From positions 35,025 through 99,024 of the forward strand of contig NZ_JBHZGL010000015.1 in assembly GCF_051900415.1 (NCBI RefSeq): a DNA stretch of 64,000 bases. The letters run 5' to 3'. The notes beneath the pieces are model-generated. The model saw only the letters and a program-made list of their open reading frames with translations, searched no databases and was not told the DNA's origin. A program made the translations under genes and the position numbers. The stretch is from Frateuria_A sp051900415 (lineage in GTDB: Bacteria > Pseudomonadota > Gammaproteobacteria > Xanthomonadales > Rhodanobacteraceae). Shown one piece after another: positions 42,387 through 50,132 of the stretch; the stretch's first letter is position 1, and each line of letters begins with the position of its first letter.

Positions 42387-42588
42387 TTATCCCCTCCTGA
42401 GTTACCGGAGCAAAGGGGCCAGATTCATTTTTCGATGCCAGAAATTGAACTGCGTCCATTTTTGAGAACCCGACCCCATTGTTGATATACTGGATCCATT
42501 TAACGATACGCGAAAATGCCCCCCCCTTTTGGTTACCCGTATACTCTTCCCACCTAACCTGCCCGCGCGCCAGCTGGGTTTGAGTCAT
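42379..42588 (-). CDS. Small protein upstream of the lipoprotein gene
   Basis: 69 residues from ATG 42588 with GGAAGGG about 4 bases upstream. MTQTQLARGQVRWEEYTGNQ ... FLASKNESGPFAPVTQEGIN. Soluble, polar and low-GC like its neighbour, with which it overlaps by 8 bases. Unknown function; likely works with the lipoprotein. Confidence 0.6.
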   Translation of the reverse strand: MTQTQLARGQVRWEEYTGNQKGGAFSRIVKWIQYINNGVGFSKMDAVQFLASKNESGPFAPVTQEGING

Positions 42589-42627
42589 TCCAGCCCTTCC
42601 AACGTGTAAATATAGTCTAGTCTAGTC

Positions 42628-42685
42628 AAGGTGCCAGGGACACTTTCATGCGCAGGCTCTTTAATTGTCCATGACCCCTTAGTTT
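42628..42685. repeat. Palindromic element, type A
   Basis: AAGGTGCCAGGGACACTTTC then ATGCGCAGGCTCTTTAATTG and a variant right arm TCCATGACCCCTTAG. It lies 40 bases upstream of the small gene's start, so here it is not at a 3' end. Confidence 0.8.
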
Positions 42686-42696
42686 GTGTTTAACAA

Positions 42697-42773
42697 AGGG
42701 GTCAGGTTCATTCACCTTCAGCGAGAAAATGAGCCGACCCTTTTCCCTTAATTGTCCCTGACACCTTTGTTTG
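42697..42773. repeat. Palindromic type B element followed by a type A half
   Basis: GGGGTCAGGTTCATTC with a weak right arm (GAGCCGACCC) to 42741, then TTAATTGTCCCTGACACC, the right half of type A, to 42773. Nested or adjacent insertions are suggested. Confidence 0.7.
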
Positions 42774-42879
42774 TTACAAGTTCACGCCCTTTTTTCCTAA
42801 CGCGAGCCACACCTTGGCCCGCAAACCAGCACAGCGCCTAGACCAGCGCAACGCGGAACGGGCTCTGACCCTGTTCTTG

Positions 42880-42973
42880 CGTCCATGCCGTGTTGGCGGC
42901 AAGGATGGCCTACCCCGCGCGAAGTCGAGCGTCGACGGGGCGAACAAACCTTCCTAGCAGTTCGACGATACCG
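42880..42973 (+). pseudogene. Remnant of the 3' part of the gene at 29905-30627
   Basis: CGTCCATGCC, GGCGGCAAGGATGGCCTACC, CCGCGC and GTCGACGGGGCGAAC align base for base with 30500-30594 at roughly 75% identity. Frame and flanks are lost. Confidence 0.75.
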
Positions 42974-42982
42974 AGACCGAGT

Positions 42983-43042
42983 CGAGGTGCCAGGGGCACT
43001 TTCATGCGCAGGCTCTTTAATTGTCCCTGACACCTTTGTTTG
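42983..43042. repeat. Palindromic element, type A
   Basis: GAGGTGCCAGGGGCACTTTC ... TTGTCCCTGACACCTTTG, complete. It separates the two gene remnants at 42880-42973 and 43043-43110. Confidence 0.85.
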
Positions 43043-43110
43043 CCGCACGCCGATCTTCCCTAAGGACTACACCGGTTTGACGACCAGGCACGCCGGCGGA
43101 CGATGTCCGC
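43043..43110 (+). pseudogene. Remnant of the 3' end and downstream flank of the gene at 34714-34968
   Basis: CACGCCGATCTTCCCTAAGG, ACTACACCGG and CGGACGATGTCC align with 34922-34990, including bases past the parent stop codon, so a DNA segment, not only a gene, was copied. Confidence 0.75.
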
Positions 43111-43317
43111 CCCACGGCGTAGCCGCAAACTTCATCCACCGCGGCGCCCCGAGTCTTCGTAGCGGTCTCTACCGGGCGACAACCCGGGGGCCTAGCTGCC
43201 CCCTGCCTGTGTGCTCTCCAGCCCGGGTGTGATGCGGTTCCCAACCGCTCGGGCGGGCCTCCCGGGCCACCCAGGCACTTTCTGCCAACACCGTCAAGAA
43301 TCCGTCACCACAAGGAT
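43111..43317. other. Gap before beta-helix copy 2, no supported gene
   Basis: GC-rich unstructured sequence with small hairpins (GGGGGCCTAGCTGCCCCC near 43187). No gene supported. Confidence 0.4.
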
Positions 43318-43416
43318 CTGTCGAGCTTGCTCAGGCGCGTGACGATCGCGCATTTTTGTCGTGAGCTTCGCGTGATGAAGCCCCCGCCCGACAACGACCT
43401 GAGATCCGCCCAAAAA
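43318..43416 (+). promoter_or_regulatory. Leader conserved between the two beta-helix genes, copy 2
   Basis: Shares GTCGAGCTTGCTCAGG, GCATTTTTGTCGTGAGCTTC and CGACAACGACCTGAGA with 23427-23522. The same order and spacing are kept. Confidence 0.65.
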
Positions 43417-44601
43417 ATGAACATTTCCCTTAAGAAGCACAAGCTTGCGGCGGTTGCTCGCAGGTCTGTCAACGCGAAGAACCTCGTGAAGAAGCCGTTG
43501 ATGCTGGCGTTCGCCGCGCTGGCGCTCTCCGCCGTCGCCGCGCCCTCGTTCGCCGCCGATTGGTGGACCGCCATGCCCAAGCCGGTGATCGGCCAGACCG
43601 CGACCGTCGACGTGCGCACCAAGGGCGCCCTGGGCAACGGCGTGCATGACGACACCGCCGCCATCCAGGCCGCGGTCGACTCGCTGCCGACCTCCGGCGG
43701 CACGGTGTTCGTCCCGGCCGGCCACTACATGGTCAACGCCACCAAGCCCATCAAGCTGCGCTCGCACACCAGCCTTGTGATGGACCCGATGGCGACCCTG
43801 GAAGTGATCCCGACCAGCGCCAGCCGGTACATGATGTTCCGGGTCTACAACGTGACCGACGTGAGCATCTCCGGCGGCAACCTGGTCGGTGACCGCACCA
43901 GGCACATCGGCACGACCGGCGAGTGGGGCTTCGGCGTCCACATCACGGCCTCGACCAACGTGCTCCTGCAGAAGGTCAACCTCTCCAACTTCTGGGGCGA
44001 CGGCGTCTGGATCGGCGCCAAGGACGTCAACAAGATCCACGTGCGTTCCGATTACGTGACCGTCGACGGCGTCGTGTCCAGCAACAACCGCCGCCAGGGC
44101 CTGTCGATCGGTCCGTCGCAGCACGTCTACATCGTCAACAGCACCTTCCAGAACACGAACGGCACGCTGCCGGAGGCCGGCATCGACATCGAGCCGATGA
44201 CCGAGGGCCAGACCAACGCCATCCGCCTGGAGAACAACACGTTCGCCAACAACCACGGCAACGGCATCGAGCTGCACGCCAACATCGCCGACATCGCCAT
44301 CGTCGGCAACACGATGAAGGGCAACTACGGCTTCGGCGTGATGGGCATCGGCGCCCCGTACGTCACCGTCACCGGCAACTTCATGACCGAGAACGGCCTG
44401 GCGGGCGTGCGCCCGAGCGGCAAGTCGCACGACTGGCTGATCACCGGCAACACGCTCAAGTACAACAGCACCCGCTACATGTCGGCGACCAAGGAAGGCG
44501 GTTCGCTGAGCCGCGACATCCAGTTCAGCAAGGGCTCGTACAACATCACCGTCTACGACAACGTCTACTCGAACGCCAAGTACAACACCTACACCCGCTG
44601 A
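43417..44601 (+). CDS. Secreted right-handed parallel beta-helix protein, copy 2
   Basis: 394 residues from ATG 43417. Same long basic signal region as copy 1 (LVKKPLMLAFAALALSAVAA) and the same catalytic-region opening GALGNGVHDDTAAIQAAVDS. Blocks such as GHYMVNATKPIKLRSHT are identical, while others have drifted (MGIGAPYVTVTGNFMTE vs LGVSAPGVTVTGNTMTE). It shares a leader and an identical terminator with copy 1 about 20 kb away, so it arose by duplication of the whole transcription unit. Extracellular; probable polysaccharide ligand. Confidence 0.85.
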   Translation: MNISLKKHKLAAVARRSVNAKNLVKKPLMLAFAALALSAVAAPSFAADWWTAMPKPVIGQTATVDVRTKGALGNGVHDDTAAIQAAVDSLPTSGGTVFVPAGHYMVNATKPIKLRSHTSLVMDPMATLEVIPTSASRYMMFRVYNVTDVSISGGNLVGDRTRHIGTTGEWGFGVHITASTNVLLQKVNLSNFWGDGVWIGAKDVNKIHVRSDYVTVDGVVSSNNRRQGLSIGPSQHVYIVNSTFQNTNGTLPEAGIDIEPMTEGQTNAIRLENNTFANNHGNGIELHANIADIAIVGNTMKGNYGFGVMGIGAPYVTVTGNFMTENGLAGVRPSGKSHDWLITGNTLKYNSTRYMSATKEGGSLSRDIQFSKGSYNITVYDNVYSNAKYNTYTR

Positions 44602-44622
44602 GCCCATCGGCTGGGTACTCCC

Positions 44623-44652
44623 GGGGCAGCCTTCTGGCTGCCCCTTTTTTTT
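44623..44652 (+). terminator. Rho-independent terminator of beta-helix gene, copy 2
   Basis: GGGGCAGCC-TTCT-GGCTGCCCC plus eight Ts; identical stem and loop to 24725-24755. Confidence 0.95.
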
Positions 44653-44825
44653 CACTCGCTTTTTGGGCCTACCGCATCCTCTCGTCCGTACTCCGCTCTC
44701 GCCTGTTCTCCCGCGCCCTGCGCGCAAATGTCCGGTTGCAATGGACCCGACCGTCGGTGGTACGGCGCAGCGCAGGGCACCTCGCCAACCCGAGGCTCGG
44801 AGTCTTTCGAAGCGCGAACTTCGGA

Positions 44826-44856
44826 AAGTGCACTCTGACCCGCATTTTTCGAGCAA
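44826..44856. repeat. Palindromic element, type C (half)
   Basis: AAAGTGCACTCTGACCCGC, the right arm of type C, 22 bases downstream of the stop of the gene at 44878. Confidence 0.7.
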
Positions 44857-44877
44857 CCAAGAGGGGGCCGGGCATCG

Positions 44878-45354
44878 TCATCTTTGTTCGACAACCACAT
44901 GGTCTGGAGTCAACCGGATCGTCGCGCGTGGGTACGAACCCAAGCTCAGGCGGGGCTGGCCGGCGGGGGCGAGGTAGCTCACATATGCATACACGGCCAC
45001 GGCCCTCCGGGAACGTGCGGGCAACGCAACGTTTAGCACCGTCCCAGGTGGAAGCTCCATTGAAACCACGTCGATTGCTGCACCCAGGGTTTGCTGATAG
45101 ACAACCCTGCGCGCGAACCATTCTGCTCCAGTGAGCGGCAAGACTGGCCCGACCTGCTGTTCATAAACGAACACCACGTCGAGCGCGGTCGCTGCATCAC
45201 CGTTCGCGCCTGCCTCGGCCACTACTCCAAGCTGGCTCAGCACACTCGTCGGCTGCGGTCTGGTCATCCCGCAGCCGACGAGTGCGAGCAGCATGAACGC
45301 CAGCCAAGAGGGAGCGCTACGCACGGGCATCGGTTTCAGTTTCGACAAGCGCAC
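44878..45354 (-). CDS. Predicted lipoprotein, TssJ-like fold possible
   Basis: 158 residues from GTG 45354 (GAGG 7 bases upstream); an in-frame ATG at 45330 is the alternative. Lipobox ALVGC with Cys28. The mature part ALDVVFVYEQQVGPVLPLTG ... LPPGTVLNVALPARSRRAVA VYAYVSYL resembles the beta-sandwich of type VI lipoprotein TssJ, but no other T6SS gene is in the window. Could also be an unrelated lipoprotein. Co-directional with the IcmL-like gene 180 bases upstream. Confidence 0.55.
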   Translation of the reverse strand: MRLSKLKPMPVRSAPSWLAFMLLALVGCGMTRPQPTSVLSQLGVVAEAGANGDAATALDVVFVYEQQVGPVLPLTGAEWFARRVVYQQTLGAAIDVVSMELPPGTVLNVALPARSRRAVAVYAYVSYLAPAGQPRLSLGSYPRATIRLTPDHVVVEQR

Positions 45355-45445
45355 GGTGACCTCGGACTTAATTCGAAAACAAAAGGGTCATGCCCATGCA
45401 ACGGCGAGAGAAATGCCCCTTTCCCCCTTTTGGCGGAGTTTGGAG

Positions 45446-45512
45446 AAATTGTCCTGGCACCTTTGTTTTTTCTGCCTTTAATTGTCCCTGACACCTTTGT
45501 TGACTTTGTTGT
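45446..45512. repeat. Palindromic element, type A (variant)
   Basis: AATTGTCCTGGCACCTTTG and AATTGTCCCTGACACCTTTG occur as two direct right-half units, 21 bases downstream of the stop of the gene at 45534. Confidence 0.75.
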
Positions 45513-45533
45513 GTTTGCTCTTCTCCAACGCAG

Positions 45534-46013
45534 CTACCGGCAGGAGGGGTGCGATCCCGCGCTCCCACAAGTGCGCTGCTTCAAGTGCGTGATCTTCCCC
45601 AAAGCTTCGGCAAGCCGGAGATCAATTTCGGCCCGATACTTGGTCGTCGACACACCGCCATAGGGATTGCGGTTTTCCTGCTCCAACACCCCCGGAATGG
45701 TCAGGTCGACCACGCCGTCGTGCCGCCGGACATCCAGGGCAGGTCCGGAGGGGACGAACCGGGACGAAAACGTCGCCGCGCCCGTCTCGTCCTGCCATCC
45801 GTCCAGCTTCTTCATGAATTCGGCCCACCCACCCGGGGTGAACTGGCTCTTCGCATCGAGAAGGCTCGCCAGATCACCTTGGGTGAACTGGAGTGCACGA
45901 AGGGAAACCGTGGTCGCCTGCTGTACCAGCTTCGCCTGATCCCGGGCCAGCTCCTGCGCAAAGGACTGCGAAGTCACGAAGGCGGCTAAAACGATGCTTG
46001 CGGTGAAACGCAT
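45534..46013 (-). CDS. IcmL/DotI-like secreted protein
   Basis: 159 residues from ATG 46013 (CAGGAGA upstream). Signal peptide 1-18 (VTSQSFAQ). TVSLRALQFTQGDLASLLDA, then FTPGGWAEFMKKLDGW and a C-terminal strand region (DVRRHDGVVDLTIPGVLEQE) follow the DotI/IcmL (type IVB secretion) domain, in which 'F-T-x-x-GW-x-x-F' is characteristic. No other dot/icm gene is nearby, so it is an orphan of the family. Periplasmic. Moderate confidence in the family. Confidence 0.6.
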   Translation of the reverse strand: MRFTASIVLAAFVTSQSFAQELARDQAKLVQQATTVSLRALQFTQGDLASLLDAKSQFTPGGWAEFMKKLDGWQDETGAATFSSRFVPSGPALDVRRHDGVVDLTIPGVLEQENRNPYGGVSTTKYRAEIDLRLAEALGKITHLKQRTCGSAGSHPSCR

Positions 46014-46203
46014 TGGGTCTCCTGGGTCGTTACGCCTCGAGCTGCGGTCCAATCGAACGTGGGAGAACGGCGTCAGGTTCACTTTCACACGCGTCAAACA
46101 ATTGAAACCGGGCATTTAATTAGCCACGCCCCCTTATTCCTTGCACACGCCGTTTGTTAGACAAGAATGTGGCAATTTTTGGATTACCCCATAGACACCA
46201 AAA
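46014..46203. other. Short gap, no gene
   Basis: Contains a partial type-B motif (GCGTCAGGTTCACTTTCAC near 46071) and AT-rich DNA. No gene supported. Confidence 0.4.
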
Positions 46204-46245
46204 GTCGGGTCAGAGACGACTTTAAAAGTGCACTCTGACCCCAGT
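46204..46245. repeat. Palindromic element, type C (complete)
   Basis: GGGTCAGAG (46208-46216) and CTCTGACCC (46233-46241) bracket ACGACTTTAAAAGTGCA. It ends 5 bases downstream of the stop of the gene at 46251. Confidence 0.85.
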
Positions 46246-46250
46246 TTTCG

Positions 46251-46571
46251 TTAGCGGGTCAGCAACCAGACGATTCCGTGATACTCCGCAGCGATGCAGC
46301 AGAGCGATCCCAGCCCGAACAGCAACAACCTCAAGACCGCATACAACGCATCCACCTCTCTATCCGGTGGTGGCCGCCACCCGAATCTGTAACCGTACAT
46401 CTCGAGGCTGTAATTGACGATACCGATACTGGACACGCAGTTGAAGAAGTCACGCCAACCTTTGAAGAAGACGCGCCCCAGAAAGATATACGTGGGGATA
46501 TTGGCCACGATGAGCACCAGAACGAGCAACAGCGGGAACTGGAAATCCGTGGTTTTCGCGTGCATATCCAT
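46251..46571 (-). CDS. Small integral membrane protein, unknown
   Basis: 106 residues from ATG 46571. Two clear membrane segments (about 11-31, LLLVLVLIVANIPTYIFLG; and 80-100, LLLFGLGSLCCIAAEYHGIV) with a possible third region around FNCVSSIGIVNYSLEM. No family recognised. Flanked on both sides by palindromic elements. Confidence 0.6.
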   Translation of the reverse strand: MDMHAKTTDFQFPLLLVLVLIVANIPTYIFLGRVFFKGWRDFFNCVSSIGIVNYSLEMYGYRFGWRPPPDREVDALYAVLRLLLFGLGSLCCIAAEYHGIVWLLTR

Positions 46572-46600
46572 CCCTTGTCTGATCTTTGTTTTAGCCCACG

Positions 46601-46700
46601 AACGGGGTCAGGTTCAGTTCTTGACTCCAGATAAGTGAACCTGACCCCGTTTCTGGTTCTGAATCGACTTTTAGAAGTGCACTCTGACCCGCCCTTTTTT
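46601..46700. repeat. Palindromic type B element and a type C half
   Basis: Type B 46601-46652: AACGGGGTCAGGTTCAG and TGAACCTGACCCCGTTTC, nearly perfect. Type C right half 46671-46700: AGAAGTGCACTCTGACCCGC followed by a T-run. The pair directly abuts the stop of the gene at 46701 and upstream of the gene at 46251. Confidence 0.85.
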
Positions 46701-47438
46701 TTAACCGCCTTCGCCGGCGAACATCTGCGCCTCGACACGTGGCCAGGTCGAAAAGGCCTGGATGATCCGCGCTTCGCCATGTAAATTGACGATGGCCTGC
46801 AATGCGCCGCTGATGTCCATCAGGTTCTCGGGCCAGTCAGGCAGCTTGCCGGTGTACGTCACCTGGCCGCCGGCGACCGAGAATATATCGGTCGACCGGT
46901 TGCCGTCGTGATCCTTGCCATGCGCCACGAACACAAGCGTCCGGTCCTTGCCGTCGGCAGCCTTGGCACGGCCAAGCTCGGCGGCCGTGATATGAACGCC
47001 AGCCGCGGCAGCGGCATCCTCCGACATCGTGTCGCGCTCCGGCTCCTTCAGTGCGCGCAGCGCGGCATTGCGCGTCGGCTTGGCCGATACCAGGTAATAG
47101 CCGACAGGCGCGGACCTGATCGCATCCTGTGCGATTTCGAGCTGGATCGCGGAGCCGTTCTCCACCGCCTCCGCGTGCAGGCAGGTAATCGCCTGGTTAT
47201 TGATCCAGATGTGCCTGCCATGCGAGCAGGCATTGATGAATGCTGCCGACGTGTGCGGCGTGACCGCGAACGAGCGCAGCGCCATATGGTCGTGGACGAT
47301 GTCGGAAGAGAGGGAGAGGAAGGCGCCATCGAAGCTGGATTCGCCGTCGGTATCCGCGGCTCGCAGGATTCCGGCGCCCATCGCCCATGCCATGGCGAGC
47401 GAGCATCGCACTAGTTGCCGTCTGATCCTGCCTGCCAC
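46701..47438 (-). CDS. Secreted hypothetical protein
   Basis: 245 residues from GTG 47438, chosen because AAGGAG lies 7 bases upstream; an earlier GTG at 47474 lacks one. Signal peptide ends MGAGILRAA. The mature part contains paired cysteines (INACSHGRHIWINNQAITC) and FVAHGKDHDGNRSTDIFSVA, a short Asp/Asn-rich loop that may bind Ca. Soluble periplasmic protein; no family recognised. Confidence 0.6.
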   Translation of the reverse strand: MAGRIRRQLVRCSLAMAWAMGAGILRAADTDGESSFDGAFLSLSSDIVHDHMALRSFAVTPHTSAAFINACSHGRHIWINNQAITCLHAEAVENGSAIQLEIAQDAIRSAPVGYYLVSAKPTRNAALRALKEPERDTMSEDAAAAAGVHITAAELGRAKAADGKDRTLVFVAHGKDHDGNRSTDIFSVAGGQVTYTGKLPDWPENLMDISGALQAIVNLHGEARIIQAFSTWPRVEAQMFAGEGG

Positions 47439-47563
47439 GAATACGCTCCTTGAGAAAGCCCGACGCTGCGTCACCGGATCTGTTCACCCGCTTCACCCAC
47501 AGGTCGCGCTGCGCCGCTAAAAGGGGGGCAGGCTGACCTATCGCCCGGTGAACGGCCCAGAAA

Positions 47564-47663
47564 CGGGGCCAGGTTCACTTCTTGAAATTCTTTTTACCGA
47601 GTCGAGGCAAGGTGCCAGGGACACTTTCATGCGCAGGCTCTTTAATTGTCCCTGACACCTTTC
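47564..47663. repeat. Palindromic type B half and complete type A element
   Basis: GAAACGGGGCCAGGTTCACTT near 47564 (arm of type B) and AAGGTGCCAGGGACACTTTC ... AATTGTCCCTGACACCTTTC at 47609-47663. The type A element lies 13 bases downstream of the stop of the TOPRIM-like gene. Confidence 0.85.
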
Positions 47664-47676
47664 CTGTTTAATTCCT

Positions 47677-48573
47677 TTAATTCCCATTTTCTGCCCACCG
47701 ATTCATGTGCGCAAAAAGAGGCTCTTCCAAAAGCTCATCCGACTCCACGCCTAAAGCGACCAGGGAGTTCATGACAACATCCTCTTCGACTGACCTCCGA
47801 GGGCCAATCGTCAACGCTCGCAGCGCATACATTAATAGCCACGCCAAATCGTGGCCGTTGATTTTCTGTAGCGGATCCGCTTCGGCTAATTCTCTACATA
47901 CTTGAGCAACAGCCTCTTGAACTTGAGGTAGCGAACCCCTAACTGGCCTGCACTGAGAAACGTAACTTGGCAAATTAAGCGAAAGAATACTTCCGTCCAA
48001 GCTCAAGGAGCTCTCGGACCGGTGGAGCTTAATCTCCCAATCTGGTCTGCGCTCATTCACCACACGCACAGCGGTAAGTTTCGCGCAAGAGTCGTTGAGA
48101 CTTTCGTATAACCGGGCTGCATGTCGACTATCCGAAAGAGAGTCCGCTTTGAAAACCTTCGCAACATGCTTCAGGCTCTCCGGGGACCACAGGTAAACCT
48201 CAAAACACGAATGATCAGTGTAGCTCAGTAAGTTCGATTCGAAGTTGAGCCCGAGAAAGCTGTCCAAGTCTCGATCAACGACACCCAAAAAGCCGCCGGC
48301 AGCCCCCAGCATTTCAAGCTCACGAGAAATCGCGACCACTCGTTGCTTCTCGCCTGTTCCCGGCACTGCATGCTTAGCCAACAAAGCCGCGGGAGCATTG
48401 ACATCCGCAGGCGTCATCACGTCGAGCCTAGATAACGACCTTGAGCCGTTCTCGGCTTGAAGCAGCCGCAAGAATCGTCTGTCGAACTCGCCCTCAACAA
48501 AAAGAGTCGGGATCTTTGCCAGAGCCCACCTTGCTAGTAGCTCTTCCAACTCTCGTCTTATTGGCGAACCCAT
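47677..48573 (-). CDS. TOPRIM/DUF4435-like protein, candidate PARIS effector AriB
   Basis: 298 residues. TOPRIM-type signatures: VEGEFDRRFLRLL with Glu27 (the metal-site glutamate) and GVVDRDLDSFLG with Asp100/Asp102 (the DxD pair). NGHDLAWLL at about 239-247 fits the DUF4435 'GHDL' region. Length and pairing match AriB, the toxic nuclease released by AriA in PARIS phage defence. Its ATG shares one base with the AriA stop (TGATG), so the two are translationally coupled. GC is about 50%, well below the window, supporting transfer. Alternative: another OLD-type split nuclease system. Confidence 0.65.
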   Translation of the reverse strand: MGSPIRRELEELLARWALAKIPTLFVEGEFDRRFLRLLQAENGSRSLSRLDVMTPADVNAPAALLAKHAVPGTGEKQRVVAISRELEMLGAAGGFLGVVDRDLDSFLGLNFESNLLSYTDHSCFEVYLWSPESLKHVAKVFKADSLSDSRHAARLYESLNDSCAKLTAVRVVNERRPDWEIKLHRSESSLSLDGSILSLNLPSYVSQCRPVRGSLPQVQEAVAQVCRELAEADPLQKINGHDLAWLLMYALRALTIGPRRSVEEDVVMNSLVALGVESDELLEEPLFAHMNRWAENGN

Positions 48574-50048
48574 CAGTTCACCGCTTCATTCAAAACCACA
48601 ACACTATCACGGTGCTTAGTTAGCAATTCGATGGAGTGAGAGGCCATTACAAACTGTAGATTTGCAGCACTATCAAGCTGGAGCAGAGCGTCAACCAAGC
48701 GCCGCTGCCATTTGATGTTCAAGGAAATTTCGGGTTCGTCAATTATAAAAATTCCGCCCGAATCGTGCGCGATAGTTATGTGGCAAAACAAAAGTAGAAG
48801 CTGCTGCTCACCTGACGAGAGATCACTAGGCTCGAGAATATCGCCTTTCAGATCCGTTACATTCAGCCCGTTAGCAGGCGAAAAATTTATCGTCTTTTCA
48901 AATAGAAAATCATTTACGGTACAAAGAAGCGTATTAATCGCAGCGTATGCCTTGCCGATGCTTTTTGCCTGACGATCCAAGCTATCGACGTAAGTATCGA
49001 GAACCTTCCTGATGGCAAGCGCCCTATTGGACGGGACACCGCGCACAGCCGCAACTAAGGATTCGCCGTCTATCCTAGGCGCGAGCCCGTACTTCTCATA
49101 TTCCGTAAACGCTTCCGATAGATGCAACAGCAATTTTTCTATTTCAGCCGTTGATTTGACGGCCTTATCCCTCCCCCCCTCCTGAGAAGCAGCCGCCATA
49201 TTTTTTATCAATTCTTGATATATGCTATGGGCAGACCTCGACCCCTGGCGAGTCGCCTCGAAACTCAAGTAGGACAGATGCTGGGAGGCTAGAGTAATCG
49301 CACGACTTAGGGACCTTTCACGACCTTTAGATACCATCTCTTCCGGCCGCAACCTTGCATTCTCCGGCGCGTATACCTGATCCCGCGAGACGAAGTCCGA
49401 ACTAAGGGTTCGTTCGGCGGTCATGAAATAGATCGGCGGCACGTTTTCTCGCAGAGCAGATAAAAAAGCCTCCTCCCGCATCAAGGGATCGGCCTCTTTA
49501 TTGACAACATCCATCCAAGCCCTTAGAAAAATTTCACGTGCAGCCCGGGTGTTAGAATTACTAGCACTGGCTAATTGGGCCGGAGAGATATCTTTCAGCC
49601 AATCCCTTACACTTTCACTTTGAGCCGTCTCTCGCGGCGACCAATCCCACCCCCCGATCAATTGACGCACGCCTGATGCATCACGGAAGACGCGTAACTG
49701 CAACAGACCATCGAGCCGCCCTTCCTTGCGCTCGGCACTAACCACGGTCGAATTAGAAAGCAAAATTTCGACGCTTTGGAACTTTATTTTTCCTAGCGCG
49801 CTTCTGTGCCCTCCATTTCCGGCCGGCGACAGGAGGTGAAAAATTATTTTTAGGATGTTGGTTTTACCAAGCCCATTTTCGCCATAAAAGATAGGCGCGC
49901 GCCCCGGGGTCCCGGCGGGAATAGTGATGTTGTAATCATATGATCCAAATAGCTTGAGGATCCGAATTTTGATGATGCGCACGCCGCGCAAACGCTCGAC
50001 TGATTTCAGCCGCCCCGTTTGGGACATTAGCTCTTTCTGATCTTCCAT
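48573..50048 (-). CDS. AAA/ABC-type ATPase (AAA15/AAA21), candidate PARIS sensor AriA
   Basis: 491 residues from ATG 50048; ATG 50027 is an alternative. Walker A GENGLGKT at 56-63, ABC-type signature DLSSGEQQ near 409-416, Walker B IFIIDEPEISLN near 433-444, and the H-loop MASHSIEL near 461. This is the RecF/OLD/SMC-like head with a long insert (about 100-400) between the motifs. Paired with the TOPRIM-like gene, it fits AriA. It lies 85 bases from hutU. AT-rich codon use contrasts with hutU, placing a transfer boundary at about 50,050-50,130. Confidence 0.7.
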   Translation of the reverse strand: MEDQKELMSQTGRLKSVERLRGVRIIKIRILKLFGSYDYNITIPAGTPGRAPIFYGENGLGKTNILKIIFHLLSPAGNGGHRSALGKIKFQSVEILLSNSTVVSAERKEGRLDGLLQLRVFRDASGVRQLIGGWDWSPRETAQSESVRDWLKDISPAQLASASNSNTRAAREIFLRAWMDVVNKEADPLMREEAFLSALRENVPPIYFMTAERTLSSDFVSRDQVYAPENARLRPEEMVSKGRERSLSRAITLASQHLSYLSFEATRQGSRSAHSIYQELIKNMAAASQEGGRDKAVKSTAEIEKLLLHLSEAFTEYEKYGLAPRIDGESLVAAVRGVPSNRALAIRKVLDTYVDSLDRQAKSIGKAYAAINTLLCTVNDFLFEKTINFSPANGLNVTDLKGDILEPSDLSSGEQQLLLLFCHITIAHDSGGIFIIDEPEISLNIKWQRRLVDALLQLDSAANLQFVMASHSIELLTKHRDSVVVLNEAVN

Positions 50049-50132
50049 ATCCTCTTCCTAGTTTCGTTCCGAGATGAGCTGTTTCGAGCGCATTCTTCCA
50101 GCAAAGACTGCCGTTCGAAGTAGCTTTGGCGC

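Noticed and set aside
41225..43048. Short proteins such as KVSGTIKEPAHES encoded on type A elements
   Set aside because: They are translations of the palindromic repeat and appear wherever it does; no RBS-supported gene.
43294..44856. 520-residue antisense frame over beta-helix copy 2 (similar frame at 23439-24533)
   Set aside because: Val/Asp/Gly/His repeats mirror the beta-helix codons; the sense gene has signal peptide, leader and terminator.
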